Source: Brachionus koreanus
Lineage: Eukaryota > Rotifera > Eurotatoria > Ploima > Brachionidae
Direction: 5' to 3'
Length of the DNA: 29,076 nt
Assembly (NCBI GenBank): GCA_016987375.1
Contig: PJRA01000313.1
Location: forward strand, 1,652,264-1,681,339
Shown one piece after another: positions 1 through 11,625 of the stretch; position 1 is the first letter of the stretch; every line of letters starts with the position of its first letter. A program made the translations under genes and the position numbers. The notes below the pieces were generated by a model. That model had not been told where the DNA came from, did not search any database, and saw only the letters and a list, made by a program, of their open reading frames with translations.

Positions 1-218
1 ATTTTTCTTTTTTAAATTTTTTTTAGAAATTTCACTTTGATAAATATCATAAATTAAAATTAAAAAGATGACAAAATCAAAAATATCCGACCTTTTAAAA
101 AACGCAATATTTTGACCAAAGATAAAAACTATTAAAACAAGAGCAAATTTTTATGGCATATTGTTTTAATTTTTTTTAAAAAGCTTGGTTTGTTTTTCAC
201 ATTCACTTAGCTATAATT
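1..218. repeat. Direct repeat, copy 1 (partner at 20604-20821)
   Basis: This stretch recurs in the same orientation near the other end of the window. From about base 25 to 217 the two copies look identical base for base (offset 20603). Only the poly-T tract at the left edge differs by small length changes. The right edge is sharp, just after the shared ctataat. The left edge cannot be defined because copy 1 touches the start of the window. No open reading frame or terminal inverted repeat was found in it. Near-perfect identity in such AT-rich DNA implies a recent duplication, a young non-autonomous element or an assembly duplication; the sequence alone does not separate these. Confidence 0.9.
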
Positions 219-311
219 TTATTCAATAGACAAAATTAACAAAACATTTGAAATCTTAAGCTTGCATAATTTTTATAAATCAATTTTTATAGCCAAAAAA
301 TAAAAAATTAA

Positions 312-667
312 ACAAGAACATCCATGACATCCACAATGCACGCACTCGATAATTTTACCCTCTTCCATTTTTGCCTTTGGTACTCTGCAAATACAATTTG
401 TTCCAAAGTTAGTGTCTCTTGTTTGAATGCATCTTAGACAACATTAATTTTCATAACCTTGTTTTTTCCATTTAGCAATTAAATTTGCATCAGCAATTTT
501 TTCATTGATGCAATAGTCATACAACTTTCTGGTAATGGCTTTTCTTTTGTAATAAAGATCGTAAATATATCTAGATCGTTGATGATGTATTTGAAATATG
601 GGCCTATTATAGGCTTAATTAGTTCTCAACCTTCTGGTGGCTGTTTTCTCTTGTTTCTCAAAGGCAT
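312..667 (-). pseudogene. bud31: bud31 (G10) splicing-factor retropseudogene
   Basis: Reading the minus strand from the ATG at 667 gives a clear BUD31/G10 protein, the small Cys-rich spliceosome-associated factor. The start MPLRNKRKQPPEG matches the family N-terminus. The conserved core follows ([46 protein letters not shown]) and then the C-terminal cysteine cluster [12 protein letters not shown]. It cannot encode a working protein. The Trp codon after PPEG is TGA and the Leu codon after GYEN is TAA. About 26 codons between ELIKPI and the PIFQIHHQ segment are deleted, with a frame change. No intron interrupts it, which fits a reverse-transcribed copy, although no poly-A remnant or target-site duplication was found. 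The frame runs past the usual C-terminal codon to a stop near 273. Confidence 0.9.
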
Positions 668-3600
668 TTTAATTTCAGTTTAAAAAATATTTTAAATATT
701 TATTATAATTTCAAAAGTATAGATTGAGAAATATCTTGCAATTAAGAGAGACTAGAAATTTCTTTTATGTTAATGAAATTTTTTTAAAATTGCAAAACTA
801 GTTTTATTTTGGATTAGTCAATTCATCGCATAGTCTAAGTAAATTAGGGTTTTATATAATTTGTATAATTTCCGCAAAAATTAAAAAATTTACTGTAAAT
901 TTTATTTCTTGAGAATTTTACTATTTTTTATAAATTTATTTAGAATCAAATTGCAATTTTCTAAGCAACTTTTTATTTCTAGCTAAAATTATTCTGGTTC
1001 AAATTTTAAATCATTTTCTTTTTATGCAATAAATACCTTGTTTTTTTTTTATATTTCAATTACTTAATAAGTATTGTTGTTTTTTTTTTTTATTTCATAG
1101 AGAAAGGTTGTTCTGAAATTTATTTAGTTAAATTAATTTCATTTAAATTTCTTCTTTTTTTTTTAAAAATTATGAGTCAGATAAATTAATTATTTCTTTA
1201 TCCTATTAGACTCTAATATCTTTAATTACATCGAGTCAGTCATCAAAAAGATAGCATCACTTGTTAGAATCGATTTTTTAGAAAAATAATGAACATAAAC
1301 CGTCATTCAGATAATTTAATTTCTTCTTTTCAAATTTAGGATATTTCAAAAATTTAAGAAGACAATAAAGGCTTTTTACAAAATAAAAAAGATCAATTGA
1401 ATTAAATTGTCATATTTATGAAGATATTTAGAATTAAGAATGCATCTTAAAATAGGAAAAGTGGCATTTAAATTCATTGTATTCAAATTTATTTTTCCAG
1501 GATTAGTTCAAAGGCTTAAAAATTATGTATTTTTTTTTATTAATTCACCTTTATTTAACTATATTTAAAAAATAAAATTTTTTCAACGTTGGTTTTATTT
1601 TCTTTTTAAAAAAAATGAAATCAATAGCTTGGTGAGAAATTTATCAGACAGCTGAATTCTTTTTCTGTAATTAGTCTAGTAGGTTAAGTTAATTTTCATT
1701 TAAGCATCTAAATCTTCTTTGGAATGATTAAGTATTTTAGTAATTATATACCGAAATTTTTCATCATTATCTGAATAGACTTGAACATACTTCTTAATTG
1801 ACTGAATTCACACAGACTGAATGGCGCATAGAATTTGAAGGCACAAAGCCTGAAAACTCTACGAATCGTGGTTTTTGAAGCATGCAATATTTTGATCTGA
1901 TCAGACAATTTTTAAATTAATCAACATAATATTGTGTTCAAAAAGGAAAACTATTTTACATACATAGATTTAAAAAGAACAAGTTGAATTAAAAAATTCA
2001 CAAGTGCTTTTTTTAAATGAGAAAACTGATAAAATTCAATTAAAATAAAATGAAAATATCGCTTAAGAGATTAGCATCAGCAGCACTATTTTGATAAAAT
2101 AAAAATCAATTTTTATTTTCTCAAAAATCTGTTGCTTTTTTTTTTTTTAATTTTTTCTTTCTAAGCTATGCTATATGATATTTTTTTTGTAGATTAAATT
2201 AAGCAAAATTTTAAAAAAAAAAGTTGAGTTTAAAAAATTGAAATATATATTTTTTTTAATTAATAACTATTTAAAGCTAAGTATTTTCTCTATGTTTTGA
2301 ATCCGCATGCTTTTTTAGCCATAGATTTTTTTTAAAATTTTTTGGGACTATTAGAAAACGATGATTTTTAAATTTTATGCTTATTCATCTGGTAACAAAT
2401 AAAAGCCATATTTAAATTTAATTTAATATTCAGTATATATTTAAAATTGAAATAAATTATATTACAGTTTCTAGTTCTAGTGACATATAATTTTTTTTCT
2501 GTGATTTTTGTTTTGAATAATTTAAATTTAGTGCAGAAAAGTTATTACCTTAATTTATAGATTTAGTTTTGACAGTAAGAGGAAATTCTATGTTTAAAAA
2601 TATCATTAAAACTTTTTTCAGTACACTCTCTTTATTTCTCTTTCTGACGCCTTCTATCAAATAATTAATTTAAAATATTTGTGTTTGTAATTATTTATCA
2701 AATAGTATCAAATTAGCTGGTCTATTTATCTTTTATTTTTTGAAAAATAATAAATGTTATACGATTTTCTTTATTTTAGATATTTTATCATTTTTATAGA
2801 ATCTAAAAAAGTGATTTATTAGCAGTAAAGCAAACATGTAGCATAATTAATGATCTAATTGGGTAACTATGTACTATTTTCACTTCCGATGCGTCTGTAA
2901 AGGTTATCAGGAACTTGATAATAAATTTAAGCTAAAATAATTTGATTTTTTTTATTAATAATAAAATTTAACGATTTAAATAAAGGATTGGAAAATTTTG
3001 CATTTGTTTGCAAAAATTCAAATTACGCATATTATTCTCATTCTATGAACTTCTTGAAATCTAAACGAAACATTAAAACTTATTTATAATGACTCTAAGA
3101 TTTTATTTCAATATGTGTTTCAAACTGTTTTCTAAATATGCTTATGCCTACTTGATCGAGATAAATAAACCTATTTTTCTTTTTAGACTTTGATCAGACA
3201 CCTATTTTTGTTGATAAACTCGATCTAATGTCGAATTGAACTGTTTATTATAATTATCTATCATTAGCCAAGTTTTCATTCATTCTTCTTTTTTTAAAGT
3301 AACAAAACCTAAGGTAAATTTTAAATTAAATTAAATATAGAATTATAAAAGGGGAAGCAATAGTTGGATTCACTGTAAGAAATATTAAATTTCTTTCAAT
3401 CAAATAAGACTGTGATTCTGATTTTAAACAGAAAGATCGAGTTTGCACAATGCTAAAGAGTAAGCGGGGAGAAATTTAATCATTATGAATAAAAATTATG
3501 TTTTTTTTTCTTTATATCAATGTTAGTTGCTTTATGAAATATTTTATTTTATACATTAATTTTTATTAAATAATATTATTTCCCATCTCTTAATAAGATT

Positions 3601-3789
3601 TAATGATTTAAAAATCTTTATTATTAGTTGTTTTTTTATTTTGATTTAAGTGATTGTTAATTTTTTTTAAAATAAAAATTTTATTAATTTTAGAATTATG
3701 ACAACAAAGTCAAAACATAAAATGTTTATTTTTTGATGAAATAATTATTTATTTGAATAGAAATAAAAGTCAAATTATTTGAATGTAAA
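668..3789. other. AT-rich region without a supported gene
   Basis: This stretch is dominated by A and T runs, with stops in all frames and no open frame long enough to support a gene. A short less AT-rich patch near 1796-1890 reads TEFTQTEWRIEFEGTKPEN on the plus strand before a stop and could be a decayed exon, but no family is recognised. The last few hundred bases precede the start of the receptor-like gene and presumably contain its promoter; no convincing TATA box or initiator could be separated from the AT background. Confidence 0.5.
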
Positions 3790-6700
3790 ATGAAATCCAA
3801 ACATTACCTAGTCTTCCTGGTCGTTCTATTTTTGACCTGCACTCCATCCAAAGCAAATTTCGTTTTTTTATATAAAAAAATTCATTTTTATGAAATCAAA
3901 ACAAACTTTAATGTTCAACCATTTTCAACGTTTATCGGTGGAGATGGCACCTGTACAGCCGAGCTAGAGGAGAAGCACATTTCATTGCCTTTAAATTCAA
4001 ATAATCAAGGTCACACTAAACTTGATAAAGAATATCTAATCGAAGCTAATACTCTTATATACTCAAATTATGAGAAAACCTTATCTTTCTTAATAGAGAT
4101 TGAGTTTAATTCGATAAACATACCAGGTATTTTTATTTTGAATTAAATCAAAGAACGTTTATTTATTAAATGACTTTAAGGCTTGCATAAAATTGAAGGA
4201 TACGAGCTTAAATTTTATTTTGATGAAAACAACTCAAGTTGTGTTCAAATAATTGCTGGTCAAAGAGAGCCTTTATTAAGTTTTAAAGTAAGTTAATTAG
4301 GTTAAAAAACAATTTTACAAATATCGTTTTTTAATAATTTAATTATTTTTTAATTATTAAAAAAAATCAAATTATTAGTTTGTTTAATTTTAATTAATTT
4401 TAAACTATTTTTTTAACAAAAAATAAAGAGATACAAATTTACAATAAAAGATCCGGCATTTTTAAATCACGAAGATCCTAGATTTTCATTTTATTTTGGA
4501 AAATTTGTGATCCGTGCTCTAACTTCATGTGAAAACACCAAATCAATTGGTTTCAAAGATGGAAAGTTATGTGCAGTTGGTAGCAGTCAATCGTCGCCTT
4601 TGGAAATAGGCATAAAAAGTGAAAAGCTAGTTGATAATTCTAAAATATCTCCAGGTATAATTTAAATTTAGAAAAAAATAGAAATTTTGAAAGTCTTCTT
4701 GAGAAGATCTTTGCAAAGGCCATTTGATGCAGCAGACATGTATCATTCGATATAATACACTATATACACCAGATGATGATTACTATATTATTTTGCATGC
4801 TATGTCCAATGAATTCGAAAAAATTTTGGCTGACTCGGACATATTTTCACTTGATAGTGATCAGATAAAAAAAGTTGATGAAGCCCGAAATACTGGGAAA
4901 AAGACCATTTTTTTCGAAAATATTGAATACAACACTAATTTAGAAAAAGAAAGCCTCTTTTTTGCTCCAAATTTGGTTTCAAAGCGAACTCAAATGATGG
5001 CCAACGGTTTGATTGCCAAATTTATAAAAGCTGGTAGCAGAATAAACTACATGGGCATATTAGATGGAACAACAAATACAAATACTTGTCTGAATCAAAC
5101 AGATAGTATCAATAAACAATGCAGATGTGGTGATGAGTGCATAGAATGCTACAAACTTGAGCAACAACCAAATAGAAAAGATGTAATTAATTATATACCG
5201 TTGAATTATGATGGTTCTAAAAAGGCAAAAAAAAGCAAGCACTGTTCAGATGACCATTTTAACTTTTACAATTTTGATAACACAAAAATTGGTAAGTTAA
5301 AATATTTATTGAAAGAAATGCCGATAATTTTTAGATTTACTTTATTTAAAGCATTTAGCTTTCAAAGTCAAGATTTATCTTCAGAGAGAAAATTGGAAAA
5401 TTCTGATAGTATGATAAGCAATCGAGACTTCTTGCCAAGACTGTGCATTGATTTTAAATATGGCGAAGCAAAAGGCTTTTACAAGCTTAAAATTTTGTTT
5501 AACGATTACCGACGAGTGGCTGAGTCAAGTGTAATTAACACTACATACTATAAACTTAATTTGTTTGAGTATAATTATGTCGATAGAAATATTCACAAAA
5601 AATCCTACGATAAAAAATACTTGTTCAGATTGGATGTAAAACTGGTTGCATCTATTGATTCAGTTAACTCAAAACAATTAGTTGAAATAACCGATTTGAA
5701 AAAAGGAAAATATTTTATGGAATTACAAGTAAAACAAAAAAGCGAATTTTGTCCGAAAACAGACGAATGTGTAGATGAGTCAGCATCAAATAATGAAATA
5801 AGATGCATCAAATGCGATCGACTATTGGTAAAATTCGATCTTCAATCAAAACTAGTTTCAGATTCAAATCTACCAGAACCAATAAAGAAATTCAGTCGAG
5901 AGTATTGTCATCGAATCAAGCCTAGAATAAAATTTCAGCATTTACACGAGAAAATTAATTTAAATAGCTTTAAGTGTCCAAAAGAAAGCTCGGTACTGAC
6001 CAATATTATCAAAAATTCCAATTTTGATCTAAATGAAATATTTTTCAAAACCGAGACACTTGCCGGAATACTTCCGGCAAATTACAATCTATCATTGATG
6101 ATGTTGCCAATTGATTTTTCGGAGCAGATAGATCTTATTGAGTTTTGTGATGTGATGGAATTTGTCAATGTGTTTGAAAATAGATACTTTCTTTTAATAA
6201 TTATTTCATTTGTAATTATAATTCTCATTTTTATCATAGTTTATTTAATTAGTTTTCAAAATATTGTCAATTATGCTTTTAGTAAGTTTAAAATTTTCAT
6301 TAATTTATTCTTCTCTAATCTTTTTTATTTTAAAAGCTTCAAACAAAAAAATCGTTTTCTATTTATCAATATTTTTGAATAAGGAACAGCAAGAAAAACT
6401 AAATGAATTTACGATTAAATATACCAATATTTTGAAGGTGAGTTTGATACTTTTTATTGTTTTGACATAATTTAAAATGTTTAGGTTAGATTGTTTTCAA
6501 AATTATTATTGCAAATCTTACCTAAAGATAATATTTGTTTTTAAAAATTTTAAATAGGCACTAAAGTTTTTATAACATTCTTTTTTGAAATAAAATTAAT
6601 TTAAGCTAACAAAAGAGCTTGAGTGTGGGGCCATTATATAAAATTGAATCTGAAAAAAACAAAAAAGAATTTAACAAATTTTTTTAGAAACAAATGAATA

Positions 6701-7814
6701 TTTTAAAATTTAAAAATGTCAATTAAAGATTATTAGAGCTGTTAAGGCACTAACTTTTATTTAGTATTTTGATAGATTTAAAATTCAAACCACTTTTATA
6801 AACTATAAAATCATGATTATAACTCTCAGACTTTCACTCAGCACTCAAATAATTATTTTGAAAAATTTTCAAACAATTAGAAATTTAACTAAATTAAAAA
6901 TAAAATTTTTTAAACACAAATAAATTAAATTTGTTAGAAAAAAAATAAATTTGCAAAAATTTCTAAAAAAAAATTATTTTAAGAAACGCTTTAAAAATTT
7001 TTCAATTGAAATTCTCAGTTATTCAACAGATTTTCAAACTCGATCTGAAGCAATTGCAAATGCTGATAAAATTATCTATGTTTGTGGTACTAAAGATGAA
7101 ATCAAAAACCTGCAAAGTCCATTTATAATTATTGGTCAAAATAAATTTCATGATGAATATAATATGCTTCATTTTTTTCCACAATATGAAGCAAAAACAA
7201 TTAATGTAACATTTAATCAGCAAGTGTTTGCATTGAATCTTAGCAATAGTGAAGCCACCAGTGAAGAGAGTAGCCTAATTAACAGTACAGAAAGCAAAGG
7301 AACAAGTGGAGAGCCAAGTCCAAAGCTTTCTAAATTTTCAAATTCATCTTCAGTTATTAGGTCACTAAGCTACCAAGAAGCTCTCAATCATAAATATCTA
7401 AAGCTTCCCGAACAAAATAAGCTTTTAATATCATTTCTCTTGGGTCCAGATAAAAATTGTCTTTTTGGATACTCAACATCAAAGGATAGTTATTTCAATC
7501 GAATTCATAAAATGGCTCGAGATTTATGTATCAAACGTTTTGATAATAATTCAAAATGTTTGATCAAAAACGAAAGATCAAATGTTTTCTATTTTGAAAG
7601 AAATAATTTTTATGACGATGAAAAAACACTCGAGTATTTAGAGATAAATGATCCCGAATTTGAATCCTTAATACCGATGTATTCAATAACTAGTTCTACT
7701 CAATCGATGTCAAATGAAAGCTCAAAAACAACCTATGACGCGAATGAGTTAACAAATGAAGTTGAGCAAACCGAACAAAAGCCATTAATTAATTCAAATC
7801 GTAATTTTTATTGA
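3790..7814 (+). CDS. Type I transmembrane receptor-like protein with possible SEFIR-like tail (six exons)
   Basis: Proposed exons are 3790-4126, 4181-4287, 4429-4654, 4707-6281, 6337-6437 and 6984-7814. All boundaries are GT-AG, all phases agree, and the sum is 3177 bases (1058 residues plus TGA). The start gives a signal peptide (MKSKHYLVFLVVLFLTC, likely cleaved after SKA). The ectodomain, about residues 23-717, has scattered Cys and CxxC pairs (CRCGDECIECYK; CIKCDRL). A single membrane helix follows near residues 718-741 (FLLIIISFVIIILIFIIVYL). The cytoplasmic part (KKIVFYLSIFLNKE..., ADKIIYVCGTK) has the beta-strand/helix rhythm of a SEFIR domain, as in IL-17 receptors; this assignment is tentative. 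A Ser/Thr/Glu-rich stretch and a second conserved-looking block follow. An in-frame 60-base intron (5292-5351) may also be removed. An AATAAA lies at 7895. An unrelated receptor family remains possible. Confidence 0.7.
5292..5351 (+). other. Possible in-frame intron inside exon 4 of the receptor-like gene
   Basis: A strong donor (GTAAGTTA) and an acceptor ending tttaaag enclose 60 bases, which is 20 codons without a stop. The gene therefore stays open whether or not it is spliced. Splicing joins NTKI-G directly to the AFSFQSQD segment. The sequence is more AT-rich than its flanks, as are the confirmed short introns of this gene. Confidence 0.45.
5802..6017 (+). repeat. Exon segment duplicated in inverted orientation at 18966-19181
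   Basis: This 216-base part of exon 4 encodes the juxtamembrane Cys segment, about residues 589-660 (CIKCDRLLVKFDLQSKLV through SSVLTNIIKN). It has an inverted copy about 13 kb away with five substitutions and no indels. The flanks of the two copies are unrelated, so the copy is a clean internal fragment and not a gene-end duplication. Confidence 0.92.
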
Positions 7815-9143
7815 TATAGATATAGGTACCTGGAGCATCTACCTAAGTTTTTTATCTTTTGTAATTTATGTTTAAATTTTTTCTTGTTTCCACAAATAAA
7901 AGGAAAATTTCGGCAAATAAATAATGTCGATATTCTCCAATTAACTTTGTTATAAAAAAATTAGGACATACCTGAAAACTTATCATATATTTTATTTATT
8001 TTTTTAATTTGATTATTGATTTATTATCCAAAATCATCTAGCACATTTTCAATATGTAAATATTTTTATTTTCTGTTCAAGAAAATTTAAATAAGCCATT
8101 TTAGCCATTTTTTTCCGTTATGTAAGATGTTAAAAGTTTATATAAAATAAAAGATAAAATTTGTTTTCTTTAAATCAAACTTTCACATTTTTGATGGTTT
8201 AAAGTTTTTTTGTTGTTAATTTTTGTTTTTAATATTTGTTTATCTGAAAATAAAATTAAAATAAAATTTTATGATTTTTCATTTAGAAGAAAAAAAAAAT
8301 ATAAGTTTGATTATTCTGAGATTTCTACCGTATTTATTTACCCACTCACAAAAATAAACGATGATTAATAGATGAATCATTAATGAGTTAGGAACAATTT
8401 TATCTTAATTCTACCATGAAAATTAGAATATTTCATCTAATTAATAACCTTTGAATTGAAAACGAAATTCTTTTAATCAATACGACATATTTTTAAATTT
8501 AAAAAATTTTTTTTTTTGATTTGTCAAGGTTTGTCAAAAAAATAAATCTTAAATAAAATTGCCTGTCCCTTAAGTGCGGAAGTGGAAATGCGTAAAGTAG
8601 AATTCCGCAACTCATATTCTGCAGAATTTTTGAGCAAATAATTTTTTGAAATAATTTGTTAGAGAAATAAAAAAAAAATTTATAAATTGCAATATCTAGA
8701 ATTGTCACAATTCTATTATTGTTCCCATTGTTAATCTCAAATTAAAATGTTGTAAAAAAAATTTGAAAATAAAACGAGAATAAAATGATCGTTTTTGACC
8801 ATGAAAACCAGAGGCTTACCACCCCACCGAACGAGTTATTCACATTTTTGAAAAGTTTAAATCTGAAAAAGGCTTACATACCGATAAGTTAAAATCTTAA
8901 ATCGGGTTTAGATATTAATATTGTGAATATGATGAGAATTCTGAAGTTTTAATCTAAAAACATTTTTCACACAAAAAAAATGAGATGATTCATATATGAA
9001 ATATACATTAATACATGAAGACATCGTTTTTTGCTTGGGTAGTTTTATTTAAATTTTTTAGTATGAGCTCTAACATTTGTCTCATTTTAGCAAAGTAAAA
9101 TTCATGATCAAATTTCAAGCGCTCAATTTTTCCACAGTACTTT
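7815..9143. other. Intergenic AT-rich region
   Basis: No gene is supported. AATAAA motifs at 7895 and just after are plausible polyadenylation signals for the receptor-like gene. A small hairpin-forming pair (TGCGGAA at 8575-8581 and TTCCGCA at 8603-8609) sits in a short less AT-rich patch beside a TTCTGCAGAA palindrome. This could be the remnant of a small foldback element, but no boundaries or target-site duplications are visible. Confidence 0.4.
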
Positions 9144-9830
9144 TTGCAATTTTTTAAAAAATATCAAATTCAAAGCTGCGAAAATGGACTTGAGCTGGAA
9201 CAAAGTATGTTAGTACGGTCTAACTCGAACTGCCAAGCTTCATGTTACCGGATAGAAGCATTGTCCAACCGAAATAGCTCCAACGCATATTCGATTGAGA
9301 CTGTGAGGCGTCCAGGAGACGCCACCTGGGCCTTTTTGCTTAACTCAAATAAACAAATGAATCTGTAACAGTGGACTAACTTCAGTAATAATTTATCGAA
9401 AAAATTCTCTGTAGCACAACTTGAACACATGCATCAAAACTCGTTCCAAATATTTCGTAAAATTCGTTTGACAAAAACTTTAACTATGTACAACAGGTGA
9501 CCATTTGTTGTACAAAATCTAAAAGGAAGTCTGACAAACTTACAGGAATCAAAATTTAAAGCAAAGAATCTAACAAAAAGACCGAGAACCTTTTTGATGA
9601 CACACAATCTTTCCATAACAGACAAACTCTTAATATTGAAAAGGCATGAGCGACTTTTCAATATGCTCAAAGACGATCCACTTGCCAATCACTGCTTTTC
9701 TTTTCCGGTGAACCTTTGCAAATAAGCTCTTTCTCGAATCTTACGTAAGAAAGCATCTAGAGCAACAAATTCACTAGTCCTATTCGAAAAGAAGAAGAAA
9801 CTAACTACGACTCAGACACTTACTTTAATT
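9144..9830 (+). pseudogene. Unidentified degenerate coding-like patch
   Basis: This patch is clearly less AT-rich than its surroundings. On the plus strand it reads as protein-like segments broken by stops and frame changes, in order SIETVRRPGDATWAFLLNS, then KKFSVAQLEHMHQNSFQIF, then KRHERLFNMLKDDPLANHC. The segments have a balanced amino-acid composition, unlike translated noise here. No family is recognised. It could be a decayed host gene or part of a transposable element; it lies just outside the left arm of the inverted repeat that bounds the mobile-element nest. Minus-strand frames over the same stretch are also partly open but look less protein-like. Confidence 0.35.
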
Positions 9831-9918
9831 AACTAATTGATTTGCTTCAGCTTTTTTGTCACTAGTTTTTTTGTCAAACATGCTTTTAATTTGTTTATTA
9901 TAATATGTATAATTTATT

Positions 9919-10009
9919 TTTCTTAATTATTATTAGAAAATATTTGAACAGGGCGATTTAATATTGATTTAAATGTTCTTGCAACATGAAAAGAACCTGT
10001 TCAAAATTG
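9919..10009 (+). repeat. Inverted repeat, left arm (partner 18851-18941)
   Basis: About 91 bases match the reverse complement of 18851-18941 with six substitutions and no indels. This arm also carries its own perfect 10-base inverted pair (TTTGAACAGG at 9943-9952, CCTGTTCAAA at 9996-10005), so it can form a hairpin; two substitutions weaken that pair in the other arm. Both arms can be read as the same short peptide ending in a stop (HVARTF-S-I-L--RPVQIF). They may be the terminal repeats of a roughly 9-kb composite element, or two copies of an older repeat. Confidence 0.85.
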
Positions 10010-10700
10010 TAAATCTTGTTATAGCAATAAGACCTCCTTATTTTTTTCAACTAGCCCAGATCTTTCTTTTTCCTAGGCTTCTTCCTTCATTTTGGAATAA
10101 TTTTCGTATCCATTTAATATTTTTTGTAACTCAGTTTGCCAAGATTCCGACTGATTTTTCCAATTTTTTTCTTGTGATTTGATGACATTTCACTTAATTT
10201 AGTGCTTAGTTTTTGTAAATCTTGTTTTATCCTTGAGTTATTTTTTTCAACTACATCATCCTTATTTATTTTTAACGTTATGGTTTAACAGGATTTTTTA
10301 ATTTTTACCTTTTTTATCCTGTAATCTTCTATTAGACTCTTATCTTCTCTTAGTTTTTTTATTTTCATAATAATTTTTTTCACGTAATTGTGATTTTTAT
10401 TTATCAAGTGTTCTTTTTACCTCTTACATTAGATTTATCTTTCATTTTTATTTTTTTTAACCATTTTTAAATTTGTCTCTTTTGATTCTTTAATAATTTA
10501 CCTTTCTCTTTTATTATCACTTTTAAATTTAAATAACTTTGACTTAGTACTTTCTGTATGGAAATTTCTTTTTTGGGATTAGATTTAAATTTTTTAAAAT
10601 GATTTTCATCTTTATTTGATTGTTGTTTTTTAGATGCATGTATTTTAAGCCCTTATAATATGGATTAAATTTATATGGATCAATCTTTATTCACTTATGC
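9925..10700 (-). pseudogene. Degenerate Lys/Glu-rich coiled-coil-like sequence
   Basis: The minus strand reads as broken Lys/Glu/Asn-rich, coiled-coil-like protein. Segments include SRIKQDLQKLSTKLSEMSSN and, in another frame, SESWQTELQKILNGYENYSK followed by EKERSGLVEKNKEVLL, ending near 9927 with the peptide shared by the inverted-repeat arms. Stops and frame changes are numerous. AT-rich DNA easily yields Lys/Asn-rich translations, so only the SESWQTELQ part looks convincingly coding. No family is recognised. Confidence 0.3.
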
Positions 10701-10921
10701 TTTGTGTTTCATTCATCTCAGCAGTAATTTAGCCTTCACTATTTTAAATTTTAATTATCAATTTTTGTAAATTATCAGCTGATAAGGAGTTATTTTATTT
10801 ATTATTTTTGTTTAAAAAAAGTATAAAGACAAAAATTTAAACAATTACAGTCATAAATAAAAAAATTATAATAAAATTTAACATAAAAAAATTCAATATA
10901 TTTTTCAAAAAAATTTTAAAT

Positions 10922-10990
10922 TAGAGTGTTTTTTAAGTGTAGATAAAAGCAATTTTAAAGCGTTTTAAGTGTTTAAATAGCGTTTTTGGG
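10922..10990 (+). repeat. Candidate subterminal repeat with GTGTTT/GCGTTTT motifs
   Basis: The sequence starts with TTAGAGTGTTTTT, matched in reverse complement at 15223-15236 (AAAAACACTCTAA), and continues with repeated GTGTTT and GCGTTTT motifs. Inverted ends with motif-rich subterminal regions are typical of several DNA transposon groups. The enclosed interval contains a tnp2-like transposase relic, which agrees. The outer boundary and target-site duplication could not be fixed. Confidence 0.4.
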
Positions 10991-11205
10991 TGTTTTTTTA
11001 AATTCGATTAGATAAAGGTGCATTAGATTTTTATTTAGGATTTTTTAGTTGTTTTTTGAGTGTTTAAAATGTTTCCGTATTGCTTTTTTTTTGTACGTTT
11101 CTTAATTACGAAACCGTCGAATTTATCAATTGATTATTATCTCCGTAAATTGATTTTTATCCTTAATTTAATCAAGTAAATTTAAATTTTAGAATAATAA
11201 TTCAA

Positions 11206-11222
11206 NNNNNNNNNNNNNNNNN
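11206..11222. other. Assembly gap (17 N)
   Basis: Seventeen undetermined bases lie inside the mobile-element nest. Continuity across this point, including the spacing of the inverted ends, depends on the assembler's join. Confidence 1.
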
Positions 11223-11625
11223 TTTTTTTTGAAGGATAAACTAGTCAATAACAACTTATCTGTAAATCGTTAGAAATTTTTAACGAATTTGTCGTCATCG
11301 TCATTTACGTCCATATTTTCAAACTTGTTCAGTCAATAGCGAAATTTAGTTTGTACTTCTCAATTATATCTACCACAAATTTGTATAAGTATTTATTTTT
11401 AAATTTTCAAACTGTCGTATTGATTAAAAAAAATTTCGTTTTCAATTCAAAGGTTCTTAATAACCTGCCCGGCATATCTACTAGTTCAATAATAATTTCT
11501 AAAATTCTTAAACATTCCTTCAAATGCAAAAGAAGAAATCTTATTTAAAGGTCTAAACCTTTATACTTGGAAAGCAAGATAACGACTAACTTTTCTTGGC
11601 AAATTAGCCTTAAAAATAATATTTA

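Noticed and set aside
312..667. A non-standard genetic code that reads TGA as Trp and TAA as sense, making bud31 intact
   Set aside because: Both large genes use TGG for Trp and end at standard stops, and the bud31 copy also has an internal deletion with a frame change.
1081..1150. Long T runs as possible regulatory or satellite sequence
   Set aside because: Homopolymer runs of this kind occur throughout the window and show no repeat unit.
5292..5334. A 43-base intron ending at the first tttttag acceptor in receptor exon 4
   Set aside because: It would shift the frame and run into a stop; only the 60-base version (to 5351) or no intron keeps the frame.
9245..9688. Minus-strand open frames at 9245-9430 and 9434-9688
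   Set aside because: The plus-strand translation of the same DNA has a more protein-like composition; the minus frames look like its shadow.
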